DNA of 64,000 nucleotides from Bradyrhizobium nanningense (GTDB lineage: Bacteria > Pseudomonadota > Alphaproteobacteria > Rhizobiales > Xanthobacteraceae), in the NCBI RefSeq assembly GCF_004114535.1, contig NZ_LBJC01000032.1:62001-126000 (forward strand). The letters run 5' to 3'. The first letter of the stretch is position 1. Each line of letters starts with the position of its first letter. Below the pieces are notes generated by a model. It saw only the letters and a list, made by a program, of their open reading frames with translations, was not told the origin of the DNA and made no database searches. This document shows, piece after piece, positions 1 through 9,009 of the stretch. The translations under genes and the position numbers were made by a program.

Positions 1-1223
1 CGACGATGGAGGTCGAGGCCATCGACGAGGGCACGATCGCCAAGATCCTGGTGCCCGAGGGCACGCAGGACGTCCCGGTCAACGACGTGATCGCGGTGCT
101 GGCCGGCGAGGGCGAGGACGTGAAGGCGGCAGGTAGCGCCAAGCCCAGCGCTTCGGCCGCGCCTCCGAAAGCTGCTGAAGCACCCGCTGCGGCGCCGGCT
201 CCCGCGCCTGCGCCGGCCGTGCCTAAGGCGGCCCCGCCGCCCGCTGCTGCACCGGGGCCGCAGGCCGCTCCGGCCGCGCAGAGCAACGGCCATGGCGGCC
301 GCGTATTCTCATCGCCGCTGGCGCGGCGCCTTGCCAAGGAAGCCGGCATCGACGTCGGCATGGTCACCGGCACCGGTCCGCACGGCCGCGTGGTCGCCCG
401 CGACGTCGAGCAGGCCAAGTCGGGCAAGGGCCTCAAGGCGCCCGCGGCTGCGCCGTCGGGCGCGCCCGCGATCGCGCCGACCATGTCGGACAAGCAGATC
501 CTGTCGCTGTTCGAGCCCGGCTCCTACGACATCGTCCCGCATGACGGCATGCGCCGCACCATTGCGCAACGTCTGACGGCGTCGATTCAGAACGTCCCGC
601 ATTTCTATCTCACCATCGACTGCGACATCGGCAAGCTGCTCGCCGCGCGTGAGGAGATCAATGCGGCAGCTCCGAAGGACAAGGAGAAGAAGCCGCTCTA
701 CAAGATTTCGGTCAACGACTTCGTCATCAAGGCGATGGCGGTCGCGCTGCAGAAGATCCCGAACTGCAACGTGAGCTGGACCGAAAGCGGCATGGTCAAG
801 CACCATCATTCCGACGTCGGCGTTGCCGTGGCGATGCCCGGCGGCCTGATCACGCCCATCATCCGGAAAGCGGAGACCAAGACGCTCTCCATCATCTCCA
901 ACGAGATGAAGGATTTTGCCGCGCGCGCACGGTCCCGCAAGCTGAAGCCGGAGGAATACCAGGGCGGCACTACCGCGGTCTCCAACCTCGGCATGTTCGG
1001 CATCAGCCACTTCACCGCCGTGATCAATCCACCGCATGCGACCATTCTCGCGGTCGGCACCAGCGAGGAGCGGCCGGTGGTACGCGGCGGCAAGATCGAG
1101 ATCGCGAATATGATGAGCGTGACCCTGTCCTGCGATCACCGCGCCATCGACGGCGCGCTCGGCGCCGAGCTGATCGGCGCGTTCAAGCAGCTGATCGAAA
1201 ATCCCGTGATGATGATGGTCTGA
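1..1223 (+). CDS. pdhC: Pyruvate dehydrogenase E2, dihydrolipoamide acetyltransferase (5'-truncated)
   Basis: E2 core of pyruvate dehydrogenase, which moves the acetyl group from lipoyl-lysine to CoA in the cytoplasm. The window opens inside the lipoyl domain, just after where the lipoyl lysine should lie, so the start is outside. An Ala/Pro-rich linker follows (about residues 43-93 of the visible part), then a peripheral subunit-binding domain (about 97-135, with SPLARRLAKEAG). The catalytic acyltransferase domain ends in the HRAIDG active-site motif near residue 378. lpdA (E3) follows with one small gene between, the normal pdh operon order. Identification is firm; only the N-terminus is missing. 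Confidence 0.96.
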   Translation, partial: TMEVEAIDEGTIAKILVPEGTQDVPVNDVIAVLAGEGEDVKAAGSAKPSASAAPPKAAEAPAAAPAPAPAPAVPKAAPPPAAAPGPQAAPAAQSNGHGGRVFSSPLARRLAKEAGIDVGMVTGTGPHGRVVARDVEQAKSGKGLKAPAAAPSGAPAIAPTMSDKQILSLFEPGSYDIVPHDGMRRTIAQRLTASIQNVPHFYLTIDCDIGKLLAAREEINAAAPKDKEKKPLYKISVNDFVIKAMAVALQKIPNCNVSWTESGMVKHHHSDVGVAVAMPGGLITPIIRKAETKTLSIISNEMKDFAARARSRKLKPEEYQGGTTAVSNLGMFGISHFTAVINPPHATILAVGTSEERPVVRGGKIEIANMMSVTLSCDHRAIDGALGAELIGAFKQLIENPVMMMV

Positions 1224-1231
1224 GATGGCGC

Positions 1232-1465
1232 ATGACGACGCGCTGGCCCTGGATCTCGATGCTGGTTTCGCTGATCCTCACGCTCAATCCATACGGCATC
1301 GAGATTATTGAGGCCGCCTTCTTTGCCGGCGAGGCGCTGTCGCGCAGCATCTGGGCGCCGATCGCACTCACCATCTTCGCCATCATGGCGGCGGTCATTC
1401 TCATGGAATGGCTGATCAGAATCTACATCTTCAGACGCCGCGCCCGCGGCGCAACGACCGCTTGA
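1232..1465 (+). CDS. Small two-helix membrane protein of the pdh operon
   Basis: A 77-residue protein with two predicted membrane segments, about residues 5-25 and 43-65, and a basic C-terminus (FRRRARG). It starts 8 bases after the pdhC stop and ends 17 bases before lpdA, so it is almost certainly cotranscribed with them. I do not recognise a family with a known role. It could be an inner-membrane protein of no direct pyruvate dehydrogenase function that is carried in the operon. The operon position and good coding character make it a real gene rather than a chance frame. Confidence 0.75.
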   Translation: MTTRWPWISMLVSLILTLNPYGIEIIEAAFFAGEALSRSIWAPIALTIFAIMAAVILMEWLIRIYIFRRRARGATTA

Positions 1466-1482
1466 GTTGAACGGGAGCCGCC

Positions 1483-2904
1483 ATGGCCGATACATCCTTC
1501 GACGTCATCATCATCGGCTCCGGTCCCGGCGGCTATGTTACCGCGATCCGCGCCGCCCAGCTCGGCTTCAAGGTCGCGATCGTCGAGAAATCCTATCTCG
1601 GCGGCATCTGCCTGAACTGGGGCTGCATCCCGACCAAGGCGTTGCTGCGCTCGGCCGAGATCTACCACTACATGCAGCACGCCAAGGATTACGGCCTGTC
1701 GGCGGAGAAGGTCTCGTTCGATCCGAAGGCCGTGGTGCAGCGCTCGCGCGGCGTCTCCAAGCGGCTCAATGACGGCGTCGGCTTCCTGATGAAGAAGAAC
1801 AAAGTCAGCGTGATCTGGGGCGCGGCTTCGATCGACGCGCCCGGCAAGGTCACCGTGAAGAAGTCCAACGTCGAAGCTCCGAAGGGCTCGCTGGGCGAGG
1901 GGACCTACCAGGCCAAGCACATCATCGTCGCAACGGGTGCGCGGCCGCGCGTGCTGCCGGGGCTCGAGCCCGACAAGAAGCTGGTCTGGACCTATTTCGA
2001 GGCGATGGTACCGGAGCGGATGCCGAAGTCGCTGCTGGTGGTCGGCTCCGGCGCGATCGGCATCGAGTTCGCCTCGTTCTTCCACACCATGGGAAGCGAC
2101 GTCACTGTGGTCGAGGTGCTGCCGCAGATCCTGCCCGTCGAGGACGCCGAGATCGCGGGCCTCGCGCGCAAGCGCCTGGAGAAGCAGGGCATCAAGATCA
2201 TGTCCTCGACCAAGGTCACCAAGCTGGAGAAGAAGGCCGACAGCGTCGTCGCCACCATCGACGACGGCAAGGGCAAGCCTGTGACCACCGAGTTCGAGCG
2301 GGTGATCTCGGCGGTCGGCGTCGTCGGCAATATCGAGAATCTCGGCCTGGAAAAGCTCGGCGTCAAGACCGACCGCGGCATCATCGTGGTCGACGGTTAC
2401 GGCAAGACCAGCGTTCCCGGTATCTATGCGATCGGTGACGTCGCAGGTCCTCCCATGCTCGCGCACAAGGCCGAGCATGAGGGCGTGATCTGCGTCGAGG
2501 CGATCAAGGGCCTCAAGCCGCATCCCATGGACAAGAACATGATCCCGGGCTGCACCTATTGCCAGCCGCAGGTCGCCTCCGTCGGCCTCACCGAAGCCAA
2601 GGCCAAGGAGAACGGCCGCGAGATCCGCGTCGGCCGCTTCCCCTTCGTCGGCAACGGCAAGGCCATCGCGCTCGGCGAGGACCAGGGTTTGGTCAAGGTC
2701 ATCTTCGACAAGAAGACTGGCCAGCTGCTCGGCGCCCACATGGTCGGCGCGGAAGTGACCGAGCTGATCCAGGGCTACGTCGTCGCCATGAACCTGGAGA
2801 CCACGGAAGAAGAGCTGATGCACACGGTATTCCCGCATCCGACCCTGTCGGAGATGATGAAGGAAGCCGTGCTGGATGCGTATGGAAGGGTGCTGAATAT
2901 CTAA
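1483..2904 (+). CDS. lpdA: Dihydrolipoamide dehydrogenase (E3)
   Basis: Reoxidises dihydrolipoamide on E2 with NAD+ as the flavoprotein E3 subunit. The 473-residue length is normal. The FAD dinucleotide motif GSGPGG lies at residues 12-17. The redox disulfide is Cys43/Cys48 in GGICLNWGCIPTK. The NAD-binding motif GSGAIG is near residue 187, and the C-terminal active-site histidine is in HPTLSE (His452). ATG at 1483 follows the RBS GGGAG. It is the last gene of the pdh group seen here. A long perfect palindrome lies directly downstream. Confidence 0.97.
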   Translation: MADTSFDVIIIGSGPGGYVTAIRAAQLGFKVAIVEKSYLGGICLNWGCIPTKALLRSAEIYHYMQHAKDYGLSAEKVSFDPKAVVQRSRGVSKRLNDGVGFLMKKNKVSVIWGAASIDAPGKVTVKKSNVEAPKGSLGEGTYQAKHIIVATGARPRVLPGLEPDKKLVWTYFEAMVPERMPKSLLVVGSGAIGIEFASFFHTMGSDVTVVEVLPQILPVEDAEIAGLARKRLEKQGIKIMSSTKVTKLEKKADSVVATIDDGKGKPVTTEFERVISAVGVVGNIENLGLEKLGVKTDRGIIVVDGYGKTSVPGIYAIGDVAGPPMLAHKAEHEGVICVEAIKGLKPHPMDKNMIPGCTYCQPQVASVGLTEAKAKENGREIRVGRFPFVGNGKAIALGEDQGLVKVIFDKKTGQLLGAHMVGAEVTELIQGYVVAMNLETTEEELMHTVFPHPTLSEMMKEAVLDAYGRVLNI

Positions 2905-2913
2905 CCGCCGCCG

Positions 2914-2989
2914 TCATTGCGAGCGAAGCGAAGCAATCCAGGCTGCCTCAACGGAAAGACTCTGGATTGCTTCGCTTCGCTCGCAATGA
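2914..2989. repeat. Dispersed palindromic repeat, family A (28-bp perfect arms)
   Basis: Two perfectly complementary 28-base arms (2914-2941 and 2962-2989) flank a 20-base loop. The arms begin TCATTGCGAGCGAAGC. The same family recurs at 19091-19206. The element fills the lpdA/thrC gap and in RNA would form a very stable hairpin that could protect the pdh mRNA 3' end or act as a terminator; neither role is shown here. Confidence 0.85.
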
Positions 2990-3032
2990 TGAGCAGAGAG
3001 AGCTGTTTGCAGAATAAGAAGGAAACCACCCC

Positions 3033-4274
3033 ATGCACGACAACGACAACCTCACCATCGAACGCCCGACCTTCGTCACCCATCTCGAATGTGCGATGGA
3101 GGGCGATCACTACGCCGCCGACCAGGTCCATAATCTCTCCAAGGCCGGCAAGCCGCTTCTCGTCCGCTACGATCTCGCCGGCGTGAAGAAGGCGCTGACC
3201 AAGGACGCACTCGCGCAGCGGCCCGGCGACATGTGGCGCTACCGCGAGCTGCTGCCGGTGCGCAAATGCAAGGACATCGTCTCGCTCGGCGAAGTCACGA
3301 CGCCACTGATCCGGCTGCCGAAGCTCGGCAAGAAGCTCGGTGGCGGCGAGATCATCGTCAAGGACGAGGGCCGTTTGCCGACCGGCTCGTTCAAGGCGCG
3401 CGGTCTGGTGATGGCGGTGTCGATGGGCAAGGCGCTCGGCATCAAGCACATGGCGATGCCGACCAACGGCAATGCCGGCGCGGCGCTGGCGGCCTATGCG
3501 ACGTCCTGCGGCATCAAGACCACGATCTTCTGCCCGGCCGATACGCCGGAGGTAAACGTCAGCGAGATCGAGTTGCAGGGCGCGACTGTCTACCGTGTCA
3601 ACGGCTATATCGACGATTGCGGCAAGATCGTCGGCGAGGGCAAGGCAAAAGTTGGCTGGTTCGACACCTCGACGCTGAAGGAGCCGTACCGCATCGAGGG
3701 CAAGAAGACGATGGGCCTCGAACTCGCCGAGCAGCTCGACTGGGACGTGCCCGACGTGATCTTCTATCCGACCGGTGGCGGCACCGGTCTGATCGGCATG
3801 TGGAAGGCGTTCGACGAGCTGGAGAAGATCGGCTTCATCGGGAGCAAGCGCCCGCGCATGGTCGCGGTGCAGGCCTCCGGCTGCGCGCCGATGGTGCGGG
3901 CCTATGAGGCTGGCACCGAGCACGCCACGCGCTGGGAGGACGCGCACACTATCGCCTCCGGTATACGCGTGCCGCAGGCGATCGGCGATTTCCTCATCCT
4001 GCGCGCGGTGCGCGAGAGCAAGGGCTTTGCCATCGCCGTCGACGACGACAAGATTTCGGCGGCGCTGAACGAGGTCGCGCGCGAGGAGGGGCTGCTGCTG
4101 TGTCCCGAGGGCGCGGCCACTTACGCCGCCTACAAGGAAAGCCTGGCCGATGGCCGGGTCTCGAAGGGCGACCGCGTGATGCTGTTCAACTGCGCCACCG
4201 GCCTGAAATACCCGCTGCCGCCGGTCACTCGCACGCTCGACCGGCACAAGCCGATCGATTATTCCCAATTTTAG
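3033..4274 (+). CDS. thrC: Threonine synthase-family PLP enzyme
   Basis: Fold-type II PLP enzyme of the threonine synthase family, which converts O-phosphohomoserine to threonine and phosphate. The PLP lysine is Lys121 in PTGSFKARG. The phosphate-binding loop PTGGGTG lies around residue 250. The N-terminal LECAMEG...RYDL segment is typical of bacterial and archaeal threonine synthases that lack the long yeast-type N-terminus. ATG at 3033 follows GAAGGAAA. The next gene encodes a tricarboxylate-type binding protein, so a role with a different amino-acid substrate cannot be excluded. The organism may carry another thrC in its usual context. Confidence 0.8.
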   Translation: MHDNDNLTIERPTFVTHLECAMEGDHYAADQVHNLSKAGKPLLVRYDLAGVKKALTKDALAQRPGDMWRYRELLPVRKCKDIVSLGEVTTPLIRLPKLGKKLGGGEIIVKDEGRLPTGSFKARGLVMAVSMGKALGIKHMAMPTNGNAGAALAAYATSCGIKTTIFCPADTPEVNVSEIELQGATVYRVNGYIDDCGKIVGEGKAKVGWFDTSTLKEPYRIEGKKTMGLELAEQLDWDVPDVIFYPTGGGTGLIGMWKAFDELEKIGFIGSKRPRMVAVQASGCAPMVRAYEAGTEHATRWEDAHTIASGIRVPQAIGDFLILRAVRESKGFAIAVDDDKISAALNEVAREEGLLLCPEGAATYAAYKESLADGRVSKGDRVMLFNCATGLKYPLPPVTRTLDRHKPIDYSQF

Positions 4275-4355
4275 CGCGGCAATACGCCACGAATGATCCC
4301 TCTTCCCGTACGCGGGAAGAGCAAAAATAATATCGACATCGCTGGGGAGAAGACA

Positions 4356-5324
4356 ATGAAAGCCGCCTGGGCTGCGCTGTTTGCTGTTCTCGCTGTGACC
4401 GGCGCCGCGCGCGCCGACGAGTTTCCCTCCCATCCCATCACCATCATCGTGCCGTTCGCGGCGGGCGGCCCGTCGGATGCGATGGCGCGCGTGCTGGCCG
4501 AGCGGATGCGCACCTCGCTTGGCCAGGCCGTCGTGGTCGAGAACGTCACCGGCGCGGGCGGCTCGATCGGCGTCGGCCGCGCGGTGCAATCGCCGCCGGA
4601 CGGCTACACCATCTCGTTCGGCCATCTCGGCACCCACGTCGCCAACGGCGCCGTCTACAAGCTCAAATACGACCTCGTCGCCGATCTCGAGCCGGTGGTG
4701 CTGCTGCCGAGCAATCCGATGATCGTCGTCAGCAAGAATGCGGTGCCCGCGACCTCCCTGAAAGAGCTTCTGGAGTGGTTGAAATCACGGCCGTCGCCGC
4801 CGACAGCGGGCACCGCCGGTGCCGGCTCCGGCAGCCACATCGCCGGCGTCTATTTTGAAAGCGTTTCCGGCATCAAGCTGCAATATGTGCCCTATCGCGG
4901 CACCGCGCCCGCACTGAACGATCTCATCGCCGGCCAGATCGACGTCATCGTCGACCAGACCTCCAACTCGATCGCCCAGGTCCGCGCCGGCACCATCCGC
5001 GCCTATGCCGTCACCGACAGCAAGCGCCTGGCCTCGGCGCCCGACATTCCGACCGCGGAGGAGGCGGGCCTGAAGGGCTTCAACATGACGCTGTGGTCGG
5101 GAATGTGGGTGCCGAAGGGCACGCCGAAGGAGATCGTGACGAAGCTCAACGCCGCGGCCGTGGACGCGCTGAACGATCCCGCCGTGAGGAAGCAGCTCGA
5201 AAACCAGGGGCTGGAGATGACACCGAAGGATCAGCTCACGCCCGAGGCGCTCGGCGCCCGACAGAAGGCCGAGATCGCAAAATGGTGGCCGATCATCAAG
5301 GCGGCGAACATCAAGGTGGATTGA
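4356..5324 (+). CDS. Tripartite tricarboxylate transporter substrate-binding protein (Bug/TctC family)
   Basis: Periplasmic solute-binding protein of about 322 residues. The signal peptide is about residues 1-21, ending AARA before DEFP. The family signature follows: YP-like ITIIVPFAAGGPSDAMAR near the N-terminus and the GSGSHIAG and PYRGTAPALNDLIAGQID segments in the middle. ATG at 4356 is preferred because GGGGAGA lies just upstream and it gives a clean signal peptide; an upstream ATG at 4293 would prefix a non-signal stretch. No TctA or TctB permease gene is adjacent, as is common for the many orphan Bug proteins of this group. The ligand is unknown, probably a carboxylate. Confidence 0.88.
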   Translation: MKAAWAALFAVLAVTGAARADEFPSHPITIIVPFAAGGPSDAMARVLAERMRTSLGQAVVVENVTGAGGSIGVGRAVQSPPDGYTISFGHLGTHVANGAVYKLKYDLVADLEPVVLLPSNPMIVVSKNAVPATSLKELLEWLKSRPSPPTAGTAGAGSGSHIAGVYFESVSGIKLQYVPYRGTAPALNDLIAGQIDVIVDQTSNSIAQVRAGTIRAYAVTDSKRLASAPDIPTAEEAGLKGFNMTLWSGMWVPKGTPKEIVTKLNAAAVDALNDPAVRKQLENQGLEMTPKDQLTPEALGARQKAEIAKWWPIIKAANIKVD

Positions 5325-5335
5325 CGGCCGGGCGA

Positions 5336-5722
5336 TCACCCCCTGGTTTCGTCATCTGCCGCCAGCGCCCGGTCCAGGCATTGCATCATATCCGTAGGGG
5401 CGAACGGCTTGCCGAGAAAACAGGTTGCGCCGGCCTTGAGCGCGCGCGCACGCACGCTCTCGTCCGGGAAGCCAGTGATCAAGATGAACGGCGTAGCCGA
5501 GCCCTGCGCGCGCATCTGAGTCAGCAGATCGATACCGGTCATCAACGGCATCTGCACGTCGGCGATCACGCACGAGGTGTCGGTCGAATCGGTCGACCTC
5601 AGAAACTCCTCGGCGGAGGCGAATGTGTGGACGATGTATCCGCGGGATTTCAACAGGTTGTTGATCGCGGCCCGCACATAAGGGTCATCGTCAAGCACCG
5701 AAATGACCGAAGCCACTGACAA
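5336..5722 (-). CDS. Stand-alone receiver-domain response regulator
   Basis: A single CheY-like receiver domain with no output domain. The acidic pocket (LDDD), the phosphoacceptor aspartate in ADVQMP, the ITGF switch region and the lysine in GKPF are all present. I place the start at TTG 5722 because GAGGAG lies 8 bases upstream and the domain begins directly after; an ATG at 5779 would add 19 residues without a good RBS. It lies downstream of a FixJ/NodW-type regulator and PAS kinase on the same strand and may compete for phosphate or relay it. Orphan receivers of this type are common near NodVW/FixLJ-like genes. Confidence 0.85.
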   Translation of the reverse strand: MSVASVISVLDDDPYVRAAINNLLKSRGYIVHTFASAEEFLRSTDSTDTSCVIADVQMPLMTGIDLLTQMRAQGSATPFILITGFPDESVRARALKAGATCFLGKPFAPTDMMQCLDRALAADDETRG

Positions 5723-5817
5723 GACGTCCGCTCCTCGTCCCGGATTACGCTTGCCGTCGCCGCGGCTGTACATAAACACGCAAGGTGGACCTGCCAGTCA
5801 CGATTGGAAACTCATAC

Positions 5818-6486
5818 TTAGGTTTGTGCGTCCGGCTTGTTGGCCCCAATCCCGAGCGCCTCGCTCATTCTCACCAGATCGGCCAACGACTTCGCGCCCA
5901 TTTTCCGCATGATCTGGCCGCGATAGATTTTGACGGTGATTTCGGCCAATCCGAGTTGGGCGGCCACTTGCTTGTTCATCAGGCCGGACGTCACCAGTGA
6001 CAATACGTCTCGCTCCCGAGAGGACAGTGACTCGAAGCGTGATCTCACGGTCGAGACCGTCCTGTTGAGCTCGCGGCGCTTGCGGTCCCGCTCGATAGCG
6101 GCCTGAACTGCGTCCAAGATGTCCTGGTCGCGAACCGGCTTGGTCAAGAAGTCGATTGCGCCGCTCTTCATGGCCCGAACCGTCATGGGAATATCACCAT
6201 GTCCCGTAATGAAGATGATGGGCGTGTGGATGTTCGCCTTGGCAAGATCCGACTGCAGGTCGAGGCCGCTGGTTCCGGGCAAGCGGATGTCGAGCACCAG
6301 GCAACTGGGGACTTCCGGGGGCTTGGCGTGGAGGAGTTGCAGTGCCGAGCCGAATGCTTCGACCTTGAGGCCGACCGACTCGAAAAGATTGGTGAGAGCG
6401 CGGCGAATCGACGCGTCGTCGTCGACGATGAAGACGATTGGCTGGTCGCCGTCCTGCTGCGGCGCAGGCTCCGCGCGCTCGGTCAC
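5818..6486 (-). CDS. FixJ/NodW-type response regulator with LuxR HTH
   Basis: A 222-residue DNA-binding regulator. The receiver domain covers about residues 15-130 with phosphoacceptor Asp66 (LDIRLPG) and Lys116 (LTKPV). The LuxR-type helix-turn-helix covers about 150-215 (SSRERDVLSLV, NKQVAAQLGLAEITVKIYR). Its start overlaps the stop of the kinase gene by 4 bases (ATGA), so the two are translationally coupled and almost certainly a cognate pair. The layout matches FixJ, NodW and TodT/StyR-like proteins. The target genes and signal cannot be read from the sequence. Confidence 0.9.
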   Translation of the reverse strand: MTERAEPAPQQDGDQPIVFIVDDDASIRRALTNLFESVGLKVEAFGSALQLLHAKPPEVPSCLVLDIRLPGTSGLDLQSDLAKANIHTPIIFITGHGDIPMTVRAMKSGAIDFLTKPVRDQDILDAVQAAIERDRKRRELNRTVSTVRSRFESLSSRERDVLSLVTSGLMNKQVAAQLGLAEITVKIYRGQIMRKMGAKSLADLVRMSEALGIGANKPDAQT

Positions 6487-8465
6487 GATGTTTCCTCTCG
6501 ATGGAGGGGCAGGATGATCTGAAAAGTCGCACCTCGCTCCTGGCTCGGTGCGGCGGAAAGCTGTCCGCCATGGGCCTCGATGATGGATCGACAGATCGAC
6601 AGTCCCATGCCCATGCCGGAGGACTTCGTCGTAAAAAACGGCATGAACAGGCGGTCTATCGCCTGTTCGCTGATGCCGAATCCGCAGTCGGAAACGCTCA
6701 CCAACATCGCGCCATCACCGCTCGTCCCTGAACGGATCGTCAGCTCGCGCGGGCGATCGTTGACGTCTTCCATCGCCTCGATCCCGTTCATGATCAGGTT
6801 GATCAGCACCTGTTGCAACTGGATTCGATCGCCAAAGATCTTCGGCAGTGCCGACGACAACTCCATTCGCACCGATACGGCGTGGCTGGCCATCTCGCGC
6901 TGAACGAGCGCGACGGCCTCCCGTACGACCACGTTGGCGTCGAGTGGAACCATCTCGATGCCGGACCGCTTGGCGAGCGCCCGGACGTGGCGGATCACGT
7001 CGCTGGCACGCGTGCCGTCCTCGATGATCCACTCTACGGATCGGCGGGCCGCTTTGAGATCGGGCGGACTGCGCTGCAGCCAGGCGAGGCAGGCGTCGGC
7101 ATTTGCGATGACTGCGGCGAGCGGCTGATTGATTTCGTGGGCAATGGAAGCGGTCAGCTCACCCAGTGTCGTGACACGCGTCACATGGGCGAGCTCGGCC
7201 TGGGCCCTCCGCAGCGCCTCTTCGGCCTGATTGGTCCGGATCGCGGCGGTCACGTCGGTGCAGACGCCACGATAGCCCAGAAAAACGCCGTCCGCGTCGA
7301 AGAACGGCTTGCCGCTGGTCCGGACGTAGATCGGCTTCCCGTTGCGGTCTTTGCTGCGATACACCAAGTCGCGAAACGGGACGTGGGCGTCGAGCGCCGC
7401 CCGATGCTTTTGCCATTTTTCCGGTTCGAGATCGGCATCCGGCGCGATGTCCCAACGCGTAAGTCCGATCAGGCCCGCGGGGGCGGCGATGGTATCTGAG
7501 TGTTCCGATATCTGGGTAACGCGATGGTCTGGCCCCGTCTCCCAGAACCAGTCAGAGGCGGTTTCGGCATAGTCGCGGAAGCGCTGCTCGCTGTCACGCA
7601 GTTTGCGCTCTGCCTCCTTGGTCGCCGTGATGTCGGTCACCGATCCGACGAATTCGACGTGACCGTTCGCATCCCGCATCGCCCGGGCTACCGCTCGGAC
7701 GTACTTGATCGAGCCGTCGGGCATCACGAGCCGGTATTCGTGATCGAAAGCCTTTTCCTCGCGTGCCGCCCGACCCGTGGTCCGTTGCACCGCAAGCCGG
7801 TCCTCCGGATGGATACGCTCGAGCATGAGCGGGATCTCGGGCTTCGTCCCCTCCTCGAATTGGAAGATGCGATAGGTCTCCTTGGACCAGGTGATCTCGC
7901 CGGTCGCGGCCTTCCAGCCGAAACTGCCGGTGTGGCTCAATTCCTGCGCCTGGGCGAGATAGGCCTCGCTCTGTCGCAGCGCATTCTCCGCTTCCTTTCG
8001 CTCGGTGATGTTCTCGCAGGCCACCAGGACGATCGGTCCGCCATTGGCCCGCAGCATGGTCTTGGCGTTCTCGCGCACCCATAGCACCGAGCCGTCCTTG
8101 CGAACCTTCCGGATTTCCCAGGTGTGTGATTGATCAATGGTCTTAAGGCACAGCGCGACACACGTCCGGACGAAATCGCGATCTTCCTCGAAGAAGACAT
8201 CCAGCACCGATCGGCCGATCAATTCCGCGGGCTTGTAGCCCAGCTGCGCCGCGCCGAACGTGTTCACGTTGATCACGGTTCCGGCCGGATCGACCATGAA
8301 GTACATGACCGGGTTGTGTTCGAAGACCTGCTGCCACTGCTTGACCGCCTCGAGCAGACCGGCGTCAGGCTCAGTGCGCGGCCTGGCGGTGACAACCTGC
8401 CTGACACAGCCGACGAGGAGTTGCGCGGCTGACTTCCCGAACGTTGCTGCCCGGCCCGGCTTCAT
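6483..8465 (-). CDS. Soluble three-PAS sensor histidine kinase
   Basis: About 660 residues with no membrane segment, so cytoplasmic. Three PAS/PAC units occupy roughly residues 40-165, 165-295 and 295-420. The first ends in ENITERKEAE, the second has the HPEDR feature of PAS_3, and the third ends in CTDVTAA. The HisKA domain carries the phosphorylated histidine near 443 in SIAHEINQPL, followed by an HATPase domain with G boxes near the C-terminus. ATG 8465 with GGAG upstream is preferred over TTG 8552. The kinase core resembles FixL, NodV and TodS-like kinases. I see no evidence for a FixL haem pocket, so the signal is unknown. Confidence 0.88.
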   Translation of the reverse strand: MKPGRAATFGKSAAQLLVGCVRQVVTARPRTEPDAGLLEAVKQWQQVFEHNPVMYFMVDPAGTVINVNTFGAAQLGYKPAELIGRSVLDVFFEEDRDFVRTCVALCLKTIDQSHTWEIRKVRKDGSVLWVRENAKTMLRANGGPIVLVACENITERKEAENALRQSEAYLAQAQELSHTGSFGWKAATGEITWSKETYRIFQFEEGTKPEIPLMLERIHPEDRLAVQRTTGRAAREEKAFDHEYRLVMPDGSIKYVRAVARAMRDANGHVEFVGSVTDITATKEAERKLRDSEQRFRDYAETASDWFWETGPDHRVTQISEHSDTIAAPAGLIGLTRWDIAPDADLEPEKWQKHRAALDAHVPFRDLVYRSKDRNGKPIYVRTSGKPFFDADGVFLGYRGVCTDVTAAIRTNQAEEALRRAQAELAHVTRVTTLGELTASIAHEINQPLAAVIANADACLAWLQRSPPDLKAARRSVEWIIEDGTRASDVIRHVRALAKRSGIEMVPLDANVVVREAVALVQREMASHAVSVRMELSSALPKIFGDRIQLQQVLINLIMNGIEAMEDVNDRPRELTIRSGTSGDGAMLVSVSDCGFGISEQAIDRLFMPFFTTKSSGMGMGLSICRSIIEAHGGQLSAAPSQERGATFQIILPLHREETS

Positions 8466-9009
8466 CGCAGACGCTCCCGGCGCTCTCTGCGTGAACACGA
8501 GTAGAGCACGTTGCCGCGAGGGGAGCAATTCCGGCCAAAGTCGGACGGGCAATCATGGCGTGCGCCTCTGAACCGACCGCTGCGCTGTCCATTGCGGCGC
8601 ACCGAGTACGCCATGCCGGCGGGATCTTCACGGTGACCGTGCATCCGGAGCATGGTGCGCCGTCTCGTTGAACATGAGCCGGGGGAGCCCTGAGCGAGTA
8701 CGGGACAAACCTAGGTATAGGGCCTCCATGCCTAATCATATCGGCCATTTACCTCCGTACAATTGAGCATCTCGTGCCCGGCGAACTAGCCTCATGACCA
8801 ATCGGGAGTGTCGACCAGCCGATCGCAGCGAGCGCACGAGAACCGGTCTGAAGCTTGCGGCCGAGATGTTTGACCGACAGGCAACGACCGGGGGCAAACC
8901 GCCGCAATTCTCGAGATGCAGCCGCCGCCGCGACAATGCACGACCCGCATGAGGTCGAAGCGAACGAACTGGCAAAGCGCAAGCAATCAAGCGACAGAGG
9001 GAGATAACA
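8466..9009. other. Intergenic region, no gene recognised
   Basis: A spacer of about 540 bases between the divergent kinase gene and the small Cys4 gene. It should hold promoters for both directions. Open frames here on either strand are Arg/Ser-rich, lack good RBSs and match no family known to me. No hairpin with a T-run was seen. Confidence 0.5.

Noticed and set aside
1423..2838. A 471-codon minus-strand open frame across lpdA
   Set aside because: It is antisense to a gene with intact catalytic motifs; the protein is rich in His, Arg, Asp and Ala as expected from the third-codon GC bias, and has no family match.
2901..4637. A 578-codon minus-strand frame across the thrC-like gene
   Set aside because: Antisense shadow; includes the palindrome and has no domain.
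6483..8465. Assignment of the kinase as FixL (haem oxygen sensor)
   Set aside because: The PAS units show no clear haem-binding pattern and the gene lacks fixNOQP or fixK neighbours, so only a general FixL/NodV-type kinase is claimed.
8794..8952. A 52-codon plus-strand frame in the kinase/Cys4 gap
   Set aside because: The predicted protein is Arg/Thr-rich without a motif, and the RBS is weak.
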